DNA from: Acetobacteraceae bacterium
GTDB lineage: Bacteria > Pseudomonadota > Alphaproteobacteria > Acetobacterales > Acetobacteraceae
NCBI GenBank assembly: GCA_003506895.1
Contig: DNXO01000091.1
Location: forward strand, 109,547-173,546
DNA length: 64,000 bases
Reading direction: 5' to 3'
Part shown: positions 8,002 through 17,105 of the stretch, piece by piece
Layout: each line of letters starts with the position of its first letter
How positions within the stretch are numbered: position 1 is the stretch's first letter
Notes under the pieces: model-generated
Databases searched by the model: none
What the model was told of the DNA's origin: nothing
What the model saw: only the letters and a program-made list of their open reading frames with translations
Program-made: the position numbers and the translations under genes

Positions 8002-9000
8002 ATGAATAAACAAACGATCAGCCGGCGCCACGTTATCGGTGCCGCACTGGCCGCTCCGGCGATCATCGGGACGGCGCGGGCGCAGGCGCGCATGCTGAAG
8101 ATGACACTGGCGGATACCGTTGCGAACCCCGTTTATGACATCTGCAAAAAGTTCGCGGCCGACGTGCATGAGCGTACCAAGGGTTCGCTCGACATTCAGG
8201 TCTATGGCGCCGGCCAGCTTGGCAGCCAGGTCAACGCACTGACCGGCATGCAGACCGGCATTATCGATTTTGTCGCTCACACCACGGGTTATATGGACAC
8301 GATCTGGCCCCGCTGTGCGGTGCTGGACCTGCCGTATGTGTTCCGCGATGGCGCCATGGCGGCCAAGGTGCTGGATGGCCCTGTCGGCGAGGAACTGTTC
8401 AAGGCATTTCCGGAACGTGGCGTTTACGGCCTGTGCTGGGGCCATTGGGGCTGGCGCCCATGCTCGACCACACTGACCAAGCCGCTGACCGAACCGTCCG
8501 ACATGGCGGGGCTGAAGATCCGCATCCAGCCGGGTGCGATCTTCGCGGAAAGCTTCAAGCAGGTCGGCGCGATTCCGGTGGCGATCGATATCTCCGAGGT
8601 CTATGTCGCGATGTCCCAGGGCGCCGTGCAGGCGATCGAGACGCCGATCATCTCGATGGTCGCGAACAAGATGCAAGAGATCGTCAAGGTCGTGAACCAG
8701 ACGAATTTCGTCTATAACGCGGGCGCTTTGATGGTTAGCAAGCGGCGGTTCGACTCGTTCACGCCGGAACAGCAGACGGCGGTGCGCGAAGCCGCGAAGG
8801 ACATGGCGGTTTACTGGCGGGCCGACGTCGCGACGGCGACGGACAAGGCGGCGGAAACGATGAAGGCCGCCGGTGTGCAGATCGCCGACGTTGATACAGG
8901 CGCCTATACAAAGGCGCTGAAGCCGATTTACGACAAATTCCGGCCGGTGATCGGCGATGACCTTGTGGATATGGTGCTGAAACAGACCGGCGCAGCCTGA
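8002..9000 (+). CDS. TRAP transporter substrate-binding protein (DctP family)
   Basis: A 332-residue periplasmic receptor of a tripartite ATP-independent transporter. Residues 1-27 are a Tat-type signal peptide: SRRHVIG twin-arginine motif, hydrophobic stretch, cleavage near ARA-QA. The mature part has the DctP fold, with VYGAGQLGSQVNALTGMQTG near residues 71-90 and GLKIRIQPG near residue 171, where the family's ligand-carboxylate arginine lies. It precedes the fused membrane subunit by 3 bases and hands substrate to it. DctP proteins usually bind organic acids; the specific ligand is not evident. A promoter-like sequence lies just upstream. Confidence 0.92.
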   Translation: MNKQTISRRHVIGAALAAPAIIGTARAQARMLKMTLADTVANPVYDICKKFAADVHERTKGSLDIQVYGAGQLGSQVNALTGMQTGIIDFVAHTTGYMDTIWPRCAVLDLPYVFRDGAMAAKVLDGPVGEELFKAFPERGVYGLCWGHWGWRPCSTTLTKPLTEPSDMAGLKIRIQPGAIFAESFKQVGAIPVAIDISEVYVAMSQGAVQAIETPIISMVANKMQEIVKVVNQTNFVYNAGALMVSKRRFDSFTPEQQTAVREAAKDMAVYWRADVATATDKAAETMKAAGVQIADVDTGAYTKALKPIYDKFRPVIGDDLVDMVLKQTGAA

Positions 9001-9003
9001 GCC

Positions 9004-10905
9004 ATGGTCACCCTGGCCGAAGATGCGGCACTGACCGCCCTGGCGCCCCGTGAAGGGGCGGCCAGGGAGGTTTTTCGGCATTTCTGCGGTAGCCTGGATA
9101 CTGGCGCGCGCGCTATCGCCGCGGCCGGGATGCTGATCGAGCTCGCGATTATCGTGCTGGACGTGCTGCGGCGCGAGGTGTTTCACACATCGTTCCTGTG
9201 GGGCGATGAAGCCTCGAAAATGGCGCTGTCGCTGGTGGCCTTCATCGGCGGCGCGGCGGCCTATCGCGGCGGGCAGCATACCTCGATCCGGGTGTTGCTA
9301 GACCTGATGCCGGTGCGCACGCGCGCCTTCATCCTCGCCATGCTGGAATGGACCGTCATCGTGACGACGGGCATCGCTATGTGGGCATCGTACGCGCTGA
9401 TCCATGATAACTGGGCCAACGCGACGCCGATCTTGCAGGTCAGCACGGGTTGGTATGCCTTGCCGCTGCCCCTCTCGATGCTGCTGATCGCGATCTTCGC
9501 GCTGGAGCGGTTGGTGCTGCGCATGCCGCCGGCTATCGTGCTTGCGGCGGGACTGGCTGTCGCGGCCGGCGTGGCGGTATTCGCCGGGTTCGATGTGACC
9601 CAGTATTTCGGCGTTCGTCCCGACCTGTCCCTGGGGGTGATGGTCGCGCTGTTCTTCGTCGCCGTGCTGTTCGGGTTGCCGGTCAGCTTCGCGATGTTGC
9701 TGAGCACATTGGTCTATCTGCAAACCACCGACGCCGCCCCGTTCATCGCCGTGCCGCAGAACATGATCGACGGCACTGGAAACTATATCCTGCTGGCCCT
9801 GCCATTCTTCATATTCGCTGGCCTGATCATGGAACGCGGTGAGATCAGCGTGCGGCTGGTGCGCTTCGCCATGGCGCTCGTCGGACGGGCCAAGGGCGGC
9901 CTGCTGCAAGTGATCGTGGTTACGATCTATCTGGTCAGCGGCATCTCCGGCTCGAAGGTCGCCGATGTCGCGGCGGTGGGTTCGGTGATGCGCGGCGAAC
10001 TCAAGCGCCGAGGCTACCGGCCGGAGCAGGGGGCCGCGGCACTGGCGGCGTCGGCGGCGATGGCGGAAACCATTCCACCGTCGATCGCGATGCTGGTGCT
10101 TGGGTCGGTCACGCCGATTTCCATCGGCACATTGTTCGTGGCCGGTTTGTTGCCGGCTGCTGTCATTGCGGCCTGCCTGATGGTGTTGATTTGGTTCCGG
10201 TCGCGTAATTCCGAGCACGGGGGCGAAACCTCGACCGGAAGCCGGCTTTCCGCGGTTCCGGCGGCGATTCTGCCCTTGGCGATGCCGGTGCTGATGGTAT
10301 CCGGCATCAAATTCGGGATCGCGACACCGACCGAGGTTTCAACCTTCGCCGTGCTCTACGGGCTCGGTCTTGCCGTGCTGGTCTATCGCGCGGTGCCGTT
10401 TCGAAAAGTGTTTCCGCTGGCGATGGAATGCGCCGGGACGGCGGGCATGGTGCTGTTCGTACTGGCCTCGGCGGCGTCGTTCGCCTGGACGCTTACGGCG
10501 GCCAACCTGCCGCAGCATTTGGTCGGCCTGCTCGATGCGGCCGGGCACAATTCCTATGTGTTCCTGGCGGGTTCGATCGTGATGCTGATCCTGATCGGAT
10601 CGTTGCTGGAGGGCCTGCCAGCCTTGATTATCCTGGCACCGTTGCTGATGCCGATCGCAACGCAATTCGGGATCAACGGCGTCCAGTATGCGACGGTGCT
10701 GTTGTTGGCGATGGGTGTCGGGGCGTTCATGCCGCCGGTTGGGGTCGGCTTTTACGTCGCCTGTGCGGTCGCCGAATCCCGTGTCGAAGTCTCGGCGCGG
10801 GAGATGGTGCCGTATCTGATCGTTCTGGTGCTGTCGATTGGATTGATCGCGTTCGTGCCGTGGATCACGTTGTCGGTGCCAAGGTTGCTGGGAAGCCCGC
10901 TATAG
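9004..10905 (+). CDS. TRAP transporter fused permease (DctQ-DctM)
   Basis: A 633-residue inner-membrane protein joining both TRAP membrane subunits. Residues about 25-190 carry four membrane segments of the small DctQ subunit, including the WGDEASKMALSLVAFIGGAA segment. From about residue 205 it reads as the large DctM subunit, with the ISGSKVADVAAVGS motif and TIPPSIAMLVLG typical of the transport domain. It starts 3 bases after the binding-protein stop, so the two are co-translated. Fusion of the small and large subunits is a known TRAP variant. It uses the ion gradient, not ATP, to import what the receptor binds. Confidence 0.92.
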   Translation: MVTLAEDAALTALAPREGAAREVFRHFCGSLDTGARAIAAAGMLIELAIIVLDVLRREVFHTSFLWGDEASKMALSLVAFIGGAAAYRGGQHTSIRVLLDLMPVRTRAFILAMLEWTVIVTTGIAMWASYALIHDNWANATPILQVSTGWYALPLPLSMLLIAIFALERLVLRMPPAIVLAAGLAVAAGVAVFAGFDVTQYFGVRPDLSLGVMVALFFVAVLFGLPVSFAMLLSTLVYLQTTDAAPFIAVPQNMIDGTGNYILLALPFFIFAGLIMERGEISVRLVRFAMALVGRAKGGLLQVIVVTIYLVSGISGSKVADVAAVGSVMRGELKRRGYRPEQGAAALAASAAMAETIPPSIAMLVLGSVTPISIGTLFVAGLLPAAVIAACLMVLIWFRSRNSEHGGETSTGSRLSAVPAAILPLAMPVLMVSGIKFGIATPTEVSTFAVLYGLGLAVLVYRAVPFRKVFPLAMECAGTAGMVLFVLASAASFAWTLTAANLPQHLVGLLDAAGHNSYVFLAGSIVMLILIGSLLEGLPALIILAPLLMPIATQFGINGVQYATVLLLAMGVGAFMPPVGVGFYVACAVAESRVEVSAREMVPYLIVLVLSIGLIAFVPWITLSVPRLLGSPL

Positions 10906-11032
10906 GGCCGGAAGTGGATGACTGGAACTGCTTAAGCATGGGCAGATCACCGGGCGGGTGGTGCTCACCGATACTGACGCTCTTCTGGCTGGTTGAGGGC
11001 GGGGCCGGCCCGCTGGAACGCACGGAGTGTCG

Positions 11033-11794
11033 ATGTCACACCAGGATCCGGTCAAGACGGCGGTACGGACGCTCGATGTCTTCGAAGTGTTTGCCGCGGT
11101 AAAAGGCCCCCTCACGCTCACCGAACTCGCGGCTCGGCTTGGTTCGCCGGTGTCTAGCTGCCACGCGCTGGTGCGGACGTTGCAGCTTCGTGGCTACGTT
11201 TACATCCTCGACGAGCGCAAAAGGGTCTATCCAACCAAGCGCCTCCTGATGATGGCGCAGCAGATCGCCCAGAACGACCCGGTGCTGGAGCGGATCGGCC
11301 CGGTGCTGGCGACGTTGCAGGCCGACACCGGGGAGACCGTTATCCTCGGCAAACGCCAAGGCAATGCGGTCACCTATCTGGAGGTGATGGAAAGCCGCCA
11401 GACCATCCGCTACGCGGCCAACCCGGGTGACGTGAAGCCGCTGCATTCCAGCGCGATTGGCAAAGCGATGCTGGGTGTTCTTACGGATACAGAGTTGGCC
11501 CGACTGGTTCGCAAGCTGTCGTTGCCCGCGATTACGGAAAGTACCATCAAGGATGCGAACGATCTGATCCGCGATATCCAGCAGGGCAGGGCGCGTGATT
11601 TCTTCGTCACCCGCGGCGAGAACGTGCCGGATGTAATGGCGATCGCGATCGTCCGTACGGTGGGCGAAGAACCCTATGGCGTCGCCGTCGCCGGCCCCAT
11701 GGCCCGCATCGAGGCCCGTTCCACCGCCATTTTCGCCGCGCTGCGGAAGGCCGGCGATACGCTTCAGCGAATCGACGCGGAGTTGCGCGGCTGA
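11033..11794 (+). CDS. IclR-family transcriptional regulator
   Basis: A 253-residue regulator. An N-terminal winged helix-turn-helix (about residues 5-65: TALDVFE-like start, LTLTELAARLGSPVSSCHALVRTL) is followed by the IclR effector domain, with LHSSAIGKAMLG near residue 138 and GVAVAGPMARIEA near residue 223. I prefer ATG 11033, 5 bases after GGAG; GTG 11027 is the alternative. It sits between a TRAP transporter and a dioxygenase gene and is the only regulator of the 8002-19512 region, so it is the likely controller. Two repeated half-palindromic sites just after its stop are candidate targets. IclR proteins may repress or activate; the direction is unknown. Confidence 0.9.
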   Translation: MSHQDPVKTAVRTLDVFEVFAAVKGPLTLTELAARLGSPVSSCHALVRTLQLRGYVYILDERKRVYPTKRLLMMAQQIAQNDPVLERIGPVLATLQADTGETVILGKRQGNAVTYLEVMESRQTIRYAANPGDVKPLHSSAIGKAMLGVLTDTELARLVRKLSLPAITESTIKDANDLIRDIQQGRARDFFVTRGENVPDVMAIAIVRTVGEEPYGVAVAGPMARIEARSTAIFAALRKAGDTLQRIDAELRG

Positions 11795-11828
11795 TGTATC
11801 TCGGGACGTCCCTCTGTGGCTTGAGAAG

Positions 11829-11862
11829 TTCTGTATGCTGAAATAAGATTCCCTATTCTGAA
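11829..11862. promoter_or_regulatory. Tandem 14-base repeats, candidate IclR operator
   Basis: TTCTGTATGCTGAA (11829-11842) and TTCCCTATTCTGAA (11849-11862) match at 11 of 14 positions and are spaced 20 bases apart, two DNA turns. Each begins TTC and ends GAA, an imperfect palindrome. They fill the gap between the iclR-type gene and the dioxygenase gene, 15 bases before the latter. Confidence 0.45.
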
Positions 11863-11877
11863 GCACCGGAGTGCGCG

Positions 11878-12717
11878 ATGGCCAACGTCAAACTCGAGAT
11901 CAAACCCATCGCCGGCGCGCTGGGGGCGGAAATCGGCGGCATCGATCTGTCGAAAAACCTTGATCCGGACTGCGTCGGCGCGATCCGCCAGGCGCTACTC
12001 GATCATCTCGTCATCTTCTTCCGCGACCAGACGCTGACTCCGGCCCAGTTCGCCGGCTTTGCCCGCCGCTTTGGCGATCCCGTCGCCTATCCGTTCGTCA
12101 AGGGGCTCGACGGATTTCCCGAGATCATCGAAGTGGCGAAGTTGGAGCATGAGCGCGTCAATTTCGGCGGAGTGTGGCACTCGGACACCACCTACCTGGA
12201 ACAGCCGCCGATGGGTTCGCTTCTGTATGCACGGGAGTTGCCGCCCTATGGTGGCGATACACTGTTCGCCAACCAGTACCTCGCCTACGAGGCGTTGTCG
12301 GCGGGAATGCAGCGCTTTCTCGACGGGACCACGGGAGTCTCCAGTTCCAGCAAAGCGGATGTCTCGCGCACCCGGGAAGACCGGATCAAGAGTTCGGGCA
12401 CGCAGGAGGCCCGCAAGGAGCTATCCGCCGAACACCCGGCGGTTCGGGTGCATCCGGAGACGGGACGCCGGGCGCTATATGTGAATACCGCGCATACGGT
12501 GCGCTTCGGCGACATGACCGAGGAGGAAAGCGCGCCGATCCTTGCCTATCTTTTCCAACACCAGATCAAGCCGGAGTTCACTTGCCGGTTCGTCTGGCAG
12601 CCTGGTTCGCTGGCGTTCTGGGACAACCGCGCGGCGCAGCACAATCCGATCAACGACTACCATGGCTTTCGCCGGATCATGCATCGCATCACGCTCGCGG
12701 GCGACAGACCGCGTTAG
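11878..12717 (+). CDS. TauD/TfdA-family 2OG-Fe(II) dioxygenase
   Basis: A 279-residue dioxygenase of the TauD/TfdA family, which couples 2-oxoglutarate decarboxylation to oxidation of taurine, phenoxyacids, carnitine-like amines and others. Iron ligands are visible as H101-x-D103 (VWHSDTTY) and a C-terminal histidine in NRAAQHNPINDY near residue 262, with the 2-oxoglutarate arginine in HRITLAGDRP near the end. It follows the IclR gene by 83 bases, with tandem repeat sites between them. Its TAG stop overlaps the TAA stop of the convergent RidA gene. It probably oxidises a substrate imported by one of the flanking TRAP systems; which one is not known. Confidence 0.9.
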   Translation: MANVKLEIKPIAGALGAEIGGIDLSKNLDPDCVGAIRQALLDHLVIFFRDQTLTPAQFAGFARRFGDPVAYPFVKGLDGFPEIIEVAKLEHERVNFGGVWHSDTTYLEQPPMGSLLYARELPPYGGDTLFANQYLAYEALSAGMQRFLDGTTGVSSSSKADVSRTREDRIKSSGTQEARKELSAEHPAVRVHPETGRRALYVNTAHTVRFGDMTEEESAPILAYLFQHQIKPEFTCRFVWQPGSLAFWDNRAAQHNPINDYHGFRRIMHRITLAGDRPR

Positions 12718-13172
12718 GAAATCAACACCACGGCTTCGACCTCGACCGAGATGTCGCGCGGCAGGCTGGCCATGCCAACCGCCGATCGCGCCGGCCGGCC
12801 GTTGTCGCCGAACACCGCAACGAACAGATCGGTGCAGCCGTCGATCACCTTCGGGTGCTGCCGGAAGTCGGGCGTCGCGTTGACCATCCCCAGCACTTTC
12901 AGGATCGTGTCCACGCGGTCGAGCGACCCCAGCGCGGTGATGATGTTGGTGAGAAGATTCAGGCCGCAAAGCTTCGCCGCCTCATACCCTTGCTCGATCG
13001 AGACGGTCGCGCCGAGCCTCCCGGTCATGATTCCGCCGTCGTGCCTGCGCGGACCAACGCCCGACAGGAACAGCAGGCCGCCGCCGATGCGATAGGGCAC
13101 GTAGTTGCCGATCGGCGCGGGCGGCGGCGGCAACGTCAGGCCAAGGGCCTGAAAGCGGGCGGTTGCGCTCAT
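12714..13172 (-). CDS. RidA/YjgF-family protein
   Basis: A 152-residue protein of the RidA family, enamine/imine deaminases that clear reactive intermediates of PLP enzymes; several paralogues work in specific catabolic pathways. The family signature is visible as RPARSAVGMASLP near the C-terminus, and YRIGGGLLFLSGVGP near residue 27. I chose the second ATG (13172), 9 bases from AAGGAG; the ATG at 13178 would be only 3 bases from it. It is the only minus-strand gene among catabolic genes here and converges with the dioxygenase gene, their stop codons sharing bases. A role removing an imine released by the pathway is plausible. Confidence 0.85.
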   Translation of the reverse strand: MSATARFQALGLTLPPPPAPIGNYVPYRIGGGLLFLSGVGPRRHDGGIMTGRLGATVSIEQGYEAAKLCGLNLLTNIITALGSLDRVDTILKVLGMVNATPDFRQHPKVIDGCTDLFVAVFGDNGRPARSAVGMASLPRDISVEVEAVVLIS

Positions 13173-13321
13173 GACCATTAACTCCTTCGGGGGCAGGATA
13201 GTGCCACGCGCACCATGTGCGTCAACCGGCGGTCCCGGCCGGTATGCCGCGCGGGTCTGTTGCGCGGGCTGACGATTTCAAAGACACTGGCCTACCAGAG
13301 GTCGTTCCGAGCGAAACAACA

Positions 13322-14212
13322 ATGCGCACAACCGCCCTTCCGATCATCGACGCGCACCAGCATTTCTGGGATTTGCAGCGCAACCGCCACCCATGGCTGA
13401 ACGATACGCCGTTGATCCCCTTCCGCTACGGCGATTACACGCCGATCCGGCGCAACTATCTGCCGCCCGACTTCCGGACTGACACCGCCCGCCATCGGAT
13501 CGTCGGCACGGTGCATATCGAGGCGGAGTTCGACCCCGCCAACCCGGTCCGTGAGACGGAGTGGCTGACCACCCTGAAAGCAGCCGAGGGCCTGCCCAGT
13601 GTCTGTGTAGCTCAGGCCTGGCTGGATCGCGAAGACGTCGCCGAGGTTCTGGCTGCCCAGGCGGCCCATCCAATGGTCCGGGGTATCCGGCACAAGCCGA
13701 GGCAAGCGGCAGCCCGAGGCGCGGCTGGTTCGATGGACTGCCCCATCTGGCGCGCCGGATACGCATTGCTTGAACGCAACGGCCTGTCGTTCGACCTGCA
13801 AACCGCCTGGCGTCACATGGATGCGGCTTTCGATCTGGCCGGGGACTTTCCCGCGACGCAGGTCATTATCAACCACACCGCGCTGCCGTCCGACCGTTCA
13901 CCGGAGGCGCTGGCCGGGTGGCGTGCCGCTCTCGCGCGTGTTGCCGAAGCGCCCAACGTCGCGTTGAAAATTTCCGGCCTTGGCCAGCCGGGTGCCCCCT
14001 GGACCTTCGAGGCCAATGGCCCGATCATCCGCGACGCCATCGCCATTTTCGGTCCCGAACGCTGCATGTTCGCCAGTAATTTCCCGGTCGATAGCCTGGT
14101 TGCCGATTATGACACCATCGTCGATGGTTTCCTTCGCGCGATCGGCGATCGGCCCGAACACGATCAACGCCTGCTGCTGCACGACAACGCAAAGCGTATC
14201 TACAGAACGTAG
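13322..14212 (+). CDS. TIM-barrel metal-dependent hydrolase (amidohydrolase_2)
   Basis: A 296-residue enzyme of the amidohydrolase_2 group, close in style to 2-pyrone-4,6-dicarboxylate and sugar-lactone hydrolases. Motifs in order: IIDAHQHFWDL (HxH, residues 8-18), VHIEAEFDP, MVRGIRHKPRQ, VIINHTALPSD and a C-terminal MFASNFPVDS, where the family aspartate sits. ATG 13322 is the natural start just before the barrel; upstream in-frame sequence does not look like protein. It precedes the second TRAP transporter by 32 bases and is probably part of that operon. Lactone or carboxylated-ring hydrolysis is the likely chemistry. Confidence 0.82.
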   Translation: MRTTALPIIDAHQHFWDLQRNRHPWLNDTPLIPFRYGDYTPIRRNYLPPDFRTDTARHRIVGTVHIEAEFDPANPVRETEWLTTLKAAEGLPSVCVAQAWLDREDVAEVLAAQAAHPMVRGIRHKPRQAAARGAAGSMDCPIWRAGYALLERNGLSFDLQTAWRHMDAAFDLAGDFPATQVIINHTALPSDRSPEALAGWRAALARVAEAPNVALKISGLGQPGAPWTFEANGPIIRDAIAIFGPERCMFASNFPVDSLVADYDTIVDGFLRAIGDRPEHDQRLLLHDNAKRIYRT

Positions 14213-14244
14213 AACGCGAGATAAGAACTGGAGGAAACGAAACC

Positions 14245-15255
14245 ATGAACATCACCCGGAGAACCCTTGGCCTGTCGGCCGCGGGCCTGCTAGCCGCACC
14301 AGCGATCCTTCGCCATCCCGCCGACGCCGCCGAGTTCAACTACAAGTTCGCCACCAACCAGCCCGTCGGGCATCCGATGAACATCCGCGCGCAGGAGGCG
14401 ATCGACCGCATTCGCGACCAGTCCGGCGGTCGTATCGCCATGCAATTGTTCCCGAACAACCAGCTTGGCGGCGACACCGACATGGTGAGCCAGTTGCGCA
14501 GCGGCGCTATCCATTTCTTCCCGGTTTCCGGGCTGTTGCTGCAAGCCATCGTACCCGTCGCGGGTGCTAACGGGGTCGGTTTTGCGTTCAAGGATTATGA
14601 CACCGTCTGGGCCGCGATGGACGGGGATTTCGGCAAATACCTGCGGGCACAAATGGAGCCTGTCGGCCTGAACGTCTTCCCGAAGATCTGGGACAATGGC
14701 TTCCGGCAGATGACCGCCTCCGCCGCGCCGATCAACAGCCCGGCTGACCTGAAGGGCTTCAAGATCCGCGTGCCGGTGATGGAGATCGAGGTTTCCCTGT
14801 TCGAATCCTATGGCGCCGCCCCAACCGCGATCAACATCAAGGAGGCCTATTCCGCGCTGCAAACCCGTCTGGTGGATGGACAGGAGAACCCGCTTTCCAT
14901 CATCTACAACTGGAAGTTCTTCGAGGTGCAGAAATACTGCGCCCTGACCAGCCACATGTGGGACGGTTTCTGGGTCGCCGCCAACAAGCGTACCTGGGAG
15001 AAACTGCCCAAGGACATGCAGGCGATCGTGGCGGCTAACCTCGACCAATCCGCCGAGGACCAGCGCGCCGACATCCGCAAACTGAATGAGGGGCTGCAGG
15101 CTGATCTGGAAAAGGCCGGCATGGTTTTCAACAAGCCGGATCGGGAGCCGTTCCGGCTGGCGCTGCAAAAGGCAGGCTACTACGCCAAGTGGCGCGATAA
15201 GTTCGGTCCGGAGTGCTGGGGCCTGTTGGAAAAATACACCTCCACGCTGGCCTGA
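14245..15255 (+). CDS. TRAP transporter substrate-binding protein (DctP family), second system
   Basis: A 336-residue periplasmic receptor. The signal peptide (residues 1-30) holds a twin-arginine, ITRRTLGLSAAG, and ends near ADA-AE. The mature chain shows family features: QLFPNNQLGGDTDMVSQLRSG near residue 70 and LKGFKIRVP near residue 170, followed by DGQENPLSIIYNWKFFEVQK. GGAGG lies 8 bases before the ATG. It is distinct in sequence from the DctP protein at 8002-9000, so the two systems probably take different ligands. It lies directly before the fused membrane subunit. Confidence 0.92.
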   Translation: MNITRRTLGLSAAGLLAAPAILRHPADAAEFNYKFATNQPVGHPMNIRAQEAIDRIRDQSGGRIAMQLFPNNQLGGDTDMVSQLRSGAIHFFPVSGLLLQAIVPVAGANGVGFAFKDYDTVWAAMDGDFGKYLRAQMEPVGLNVFPKIWDNGFRQMTASAAPINSPADLKGFKIRVPVMEIEVSLFESYGAAPTAINIKEAYSALQTRLVDGQENPLSIIYNWKFFEVQKYCALTSHMWDGFWVAANKRTWEKLPKDMQAIVAANLDQSAEDQRADIRKLNEGLQADLEKAGMVFNKPDREPFRLALQKAGYYAKWRDKFGPECWGLLEKYTSTLA

Positions 15256-15257
15256 CC

Positions 15258-17075
15258 TTGATCGCCAGGATTGAATCAGCCTTTTGCCGGCTGACGGAAT
15301 TCGCCGCGGCCAGCCTGGTGCTGGCCGAACTGCTGTTGCTGTCGGCGGGGGTCACGGCGCGATACGTGTTCCACCACCCGATCGTCTGGTCGGATGAATT
15401 GGCATCGGCACTGTTCCTTTGGCTGGCGATGTTCGGCGCGGTGATCGCCCTGCACCGTGGCGAGCACATGCGGCTGACGGCCTTCGTGAACCGCACGCCG
15501 AAATGCTTGCGCGGCTGGCTGGATGCCATCGCCTCCACCATCGTTGCCGCCTGCATGCTTGTGCTGTTGTCGCCAGCCTGGGACTACATCCAGGACGAGT
15601 GGATCGTCATGACCCCGGCGCTGCACATCCACAATGGGCTGCGGGTCGCGGCGATCCTGGTCGGCGGGGTGCTTATGAGTTGCGTCGCGCTGTTGCGCCT
15701 GGCCCGCGAGGCGACGGTGCCGCAAGCCATGGTCGCTATTCTGCTCGTCGCCGGCGGGGCAGGGGGGATCGTTCTGCTACAGCCGGTGCTGGAGCCATTG
15801 GGGAACGTCAACCTCGCGATCTTCTTTGTCGGGATGGTCAGTTTCTGCGTCGCCATCGGCACGCCGATCGCCTTCGCCTTCGGGGCCGCCACGATCGCCT
15901 ATCTGACCGCCACGACGGATGTCGATCTGTCTGTCATGGTGAACCGGATGGATGAGGGCATGTCGGAGCTGATCCTGCTTGCCGTGCCATTGTTCATCTT
16001 CCTGGGTCTGCTGATCGAGATGATGGGTCTCGCCAAGGCGCTCGTCGATTGTTTCGCCAGTCTGCTCGGGCATGTTCGCGGTGGGCTGTCCTATGTGCTG
16101 CTGGCGGCGATGTATTTGGTTTCCGGCATTTCCGGATCGAAGGCCGCCGATATGGCCGCCATCGCACCCAGCCTGTTCCCCGACATGAAGCGGCGCGGGG
16201 CGCACCCGGGAGAGTTGGTCGCCCAACTCGCCGCGTCAGGTGCGATGAGCGAAACGATTCCGCCTTCGCTTGTGCTGATCACCATCGGGTCGTCGGCGGG
16301 CGTGTCGATCGCGGGGCTGTTCACCGGCGGTATGCTGCCGGCCGCGGTTGGTGCGTTGGCGCTGGTGGCACTGTGTTACTTCCGATCACGCAACGACGAT
16401 GTCAGCCTCGCTGTTCGCCCGCCGGTTGCAATCATGCTGCGGCGGCTGGTTGTCGCGATCCCCGCGATCGTGCTGCCGTTCCTGATCCGCACGGCGGTGG
16501 TGAAAGGCGTTGCGACGGCAACCGAGGTATCCACGGTCGGCGTGCTCTACACTGTCGTCTGTGGCCTGGTGATTTACCGCCAGCATGACTGGCGGCGCCT
16601 GTATCCCATGCTGACCGCGACCGCCGCGCTTGCCGGTGCGATCATGCTGATTATCGGCATGGCAACCTCGATGGCCTGGGCGATCACGCAGTCCGGTTTC
16701 AGCCACACACTGGTCGATGCCATGGTCGGCATTCCGGGCGGAAGGGCGGGATTCCTGGCGGTTTCGATCGTCGTTTTCGCGGTGCTTGGGTCCTTGCTGG
16801 AGGGCATTCCCGCCATCGTTCTGCTGGGACCCTTGTTGTTTCCCGCCGCGCGCGCCATCGGTATCCACGATGTCCATTATGCGATGGTGACGGTGCTGGC
16901 GATGGGGTTGGGTCTGTTCGCGCCGCCGTTCGGAATCGGCTTCTACTTCTCCTGCGCGATCGGCGGTGCCTCGCCCGACGAGGCGATGGGGCGGATCTGG
17001 CCGTATCTTGGCGCGCTGCTGATCGCGGTGATCGTTGTCGCGGCGTTCCCGTGGCTTTCGATCGGGTTTCTGTAA
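15258..17075 (+). CDS. TRAP transporter fused permease (DctQ-DctM), second system
   Basis: A 605-residue inner-membrane protein with the small DctQ domain (about residues 5-160, including VWSDELASALFLWLAM) fused to the large DctM domain (about 180-605, with ISGSKAADMAAIAPS and TIPPSLVLITIGSS). I chose TTG 15258, two bases after the receptor stop, because the family N-terminus begins there; GTG 15213, inside the receptor gene, is possible. There is no clear ribosome site, so translation is likely coupled. It partners with the receptor at 14245-15255 and is followed 30 bases later by the RpiB-like gene. Confidence 0.9.
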   Translation: MIARIESAFCRLTEFAAASLVLAELLLLSAGVTARYVFHHPIVWSDELASALFLWLAMFGAVIALHRGEHMRLTAFVNRTPKCLRGWLDAIASTIVAACMLVLLSPAWDYIQDEWIVMTPALHIHNGLRVAAILVGGVLMSCVALLRLAREATVPQAMVAILLVAGGAGGIVLLQPVLEPLGNVNLAIFFVGMVSFCVAIGTPIAFAFGAATIAYLTATTDVDLSVMVNRMDEGMSELILLAVPLFIFLGLLIEMMGLAKALVDCFASLLGHVRGGLSYVLLAAMYLVSGISGSKAADMAAIAPSLFPDMKRRGAHPGELVAQLAASGAMSETIPPSLVLITIGSSAGVSIAGLFTGGMLPAAVGALALVALCYFRSRNDDVSLAVRPPVAIMLRRLVVAIPAIVLPFLIRTAVVKGVATATEVSTVGVLYTVVCGLVIYRQHDWRRLYPMLTATAALAGAIMLIIGMATSMAWAITQSGFSHTLVDAMVGIPGGRAGFLAVSIVVFAVLGSLLEGIPAIVLLGPLLFPAARAIGIHDVHYAMVTVLAMGLGLFAPPFGIGFYFSCAIGGASPDEAMGRIWPYLGALLIAVIVVAAFPWLSIGFL

Positions 17076-17105
17076 GCCCCCGGGCGAAATTGAAAGGATC
17101 TGTTG

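Noticed and set aside
6874..9279. 801-codon open frame on the minus strand
   Set aside because: It is antisense to the aldolase and TRAP receptor genes, is rich in Arg, His, Gln and Asp as expected from a shadow of GC-rich codons, and has no recognisable domain.
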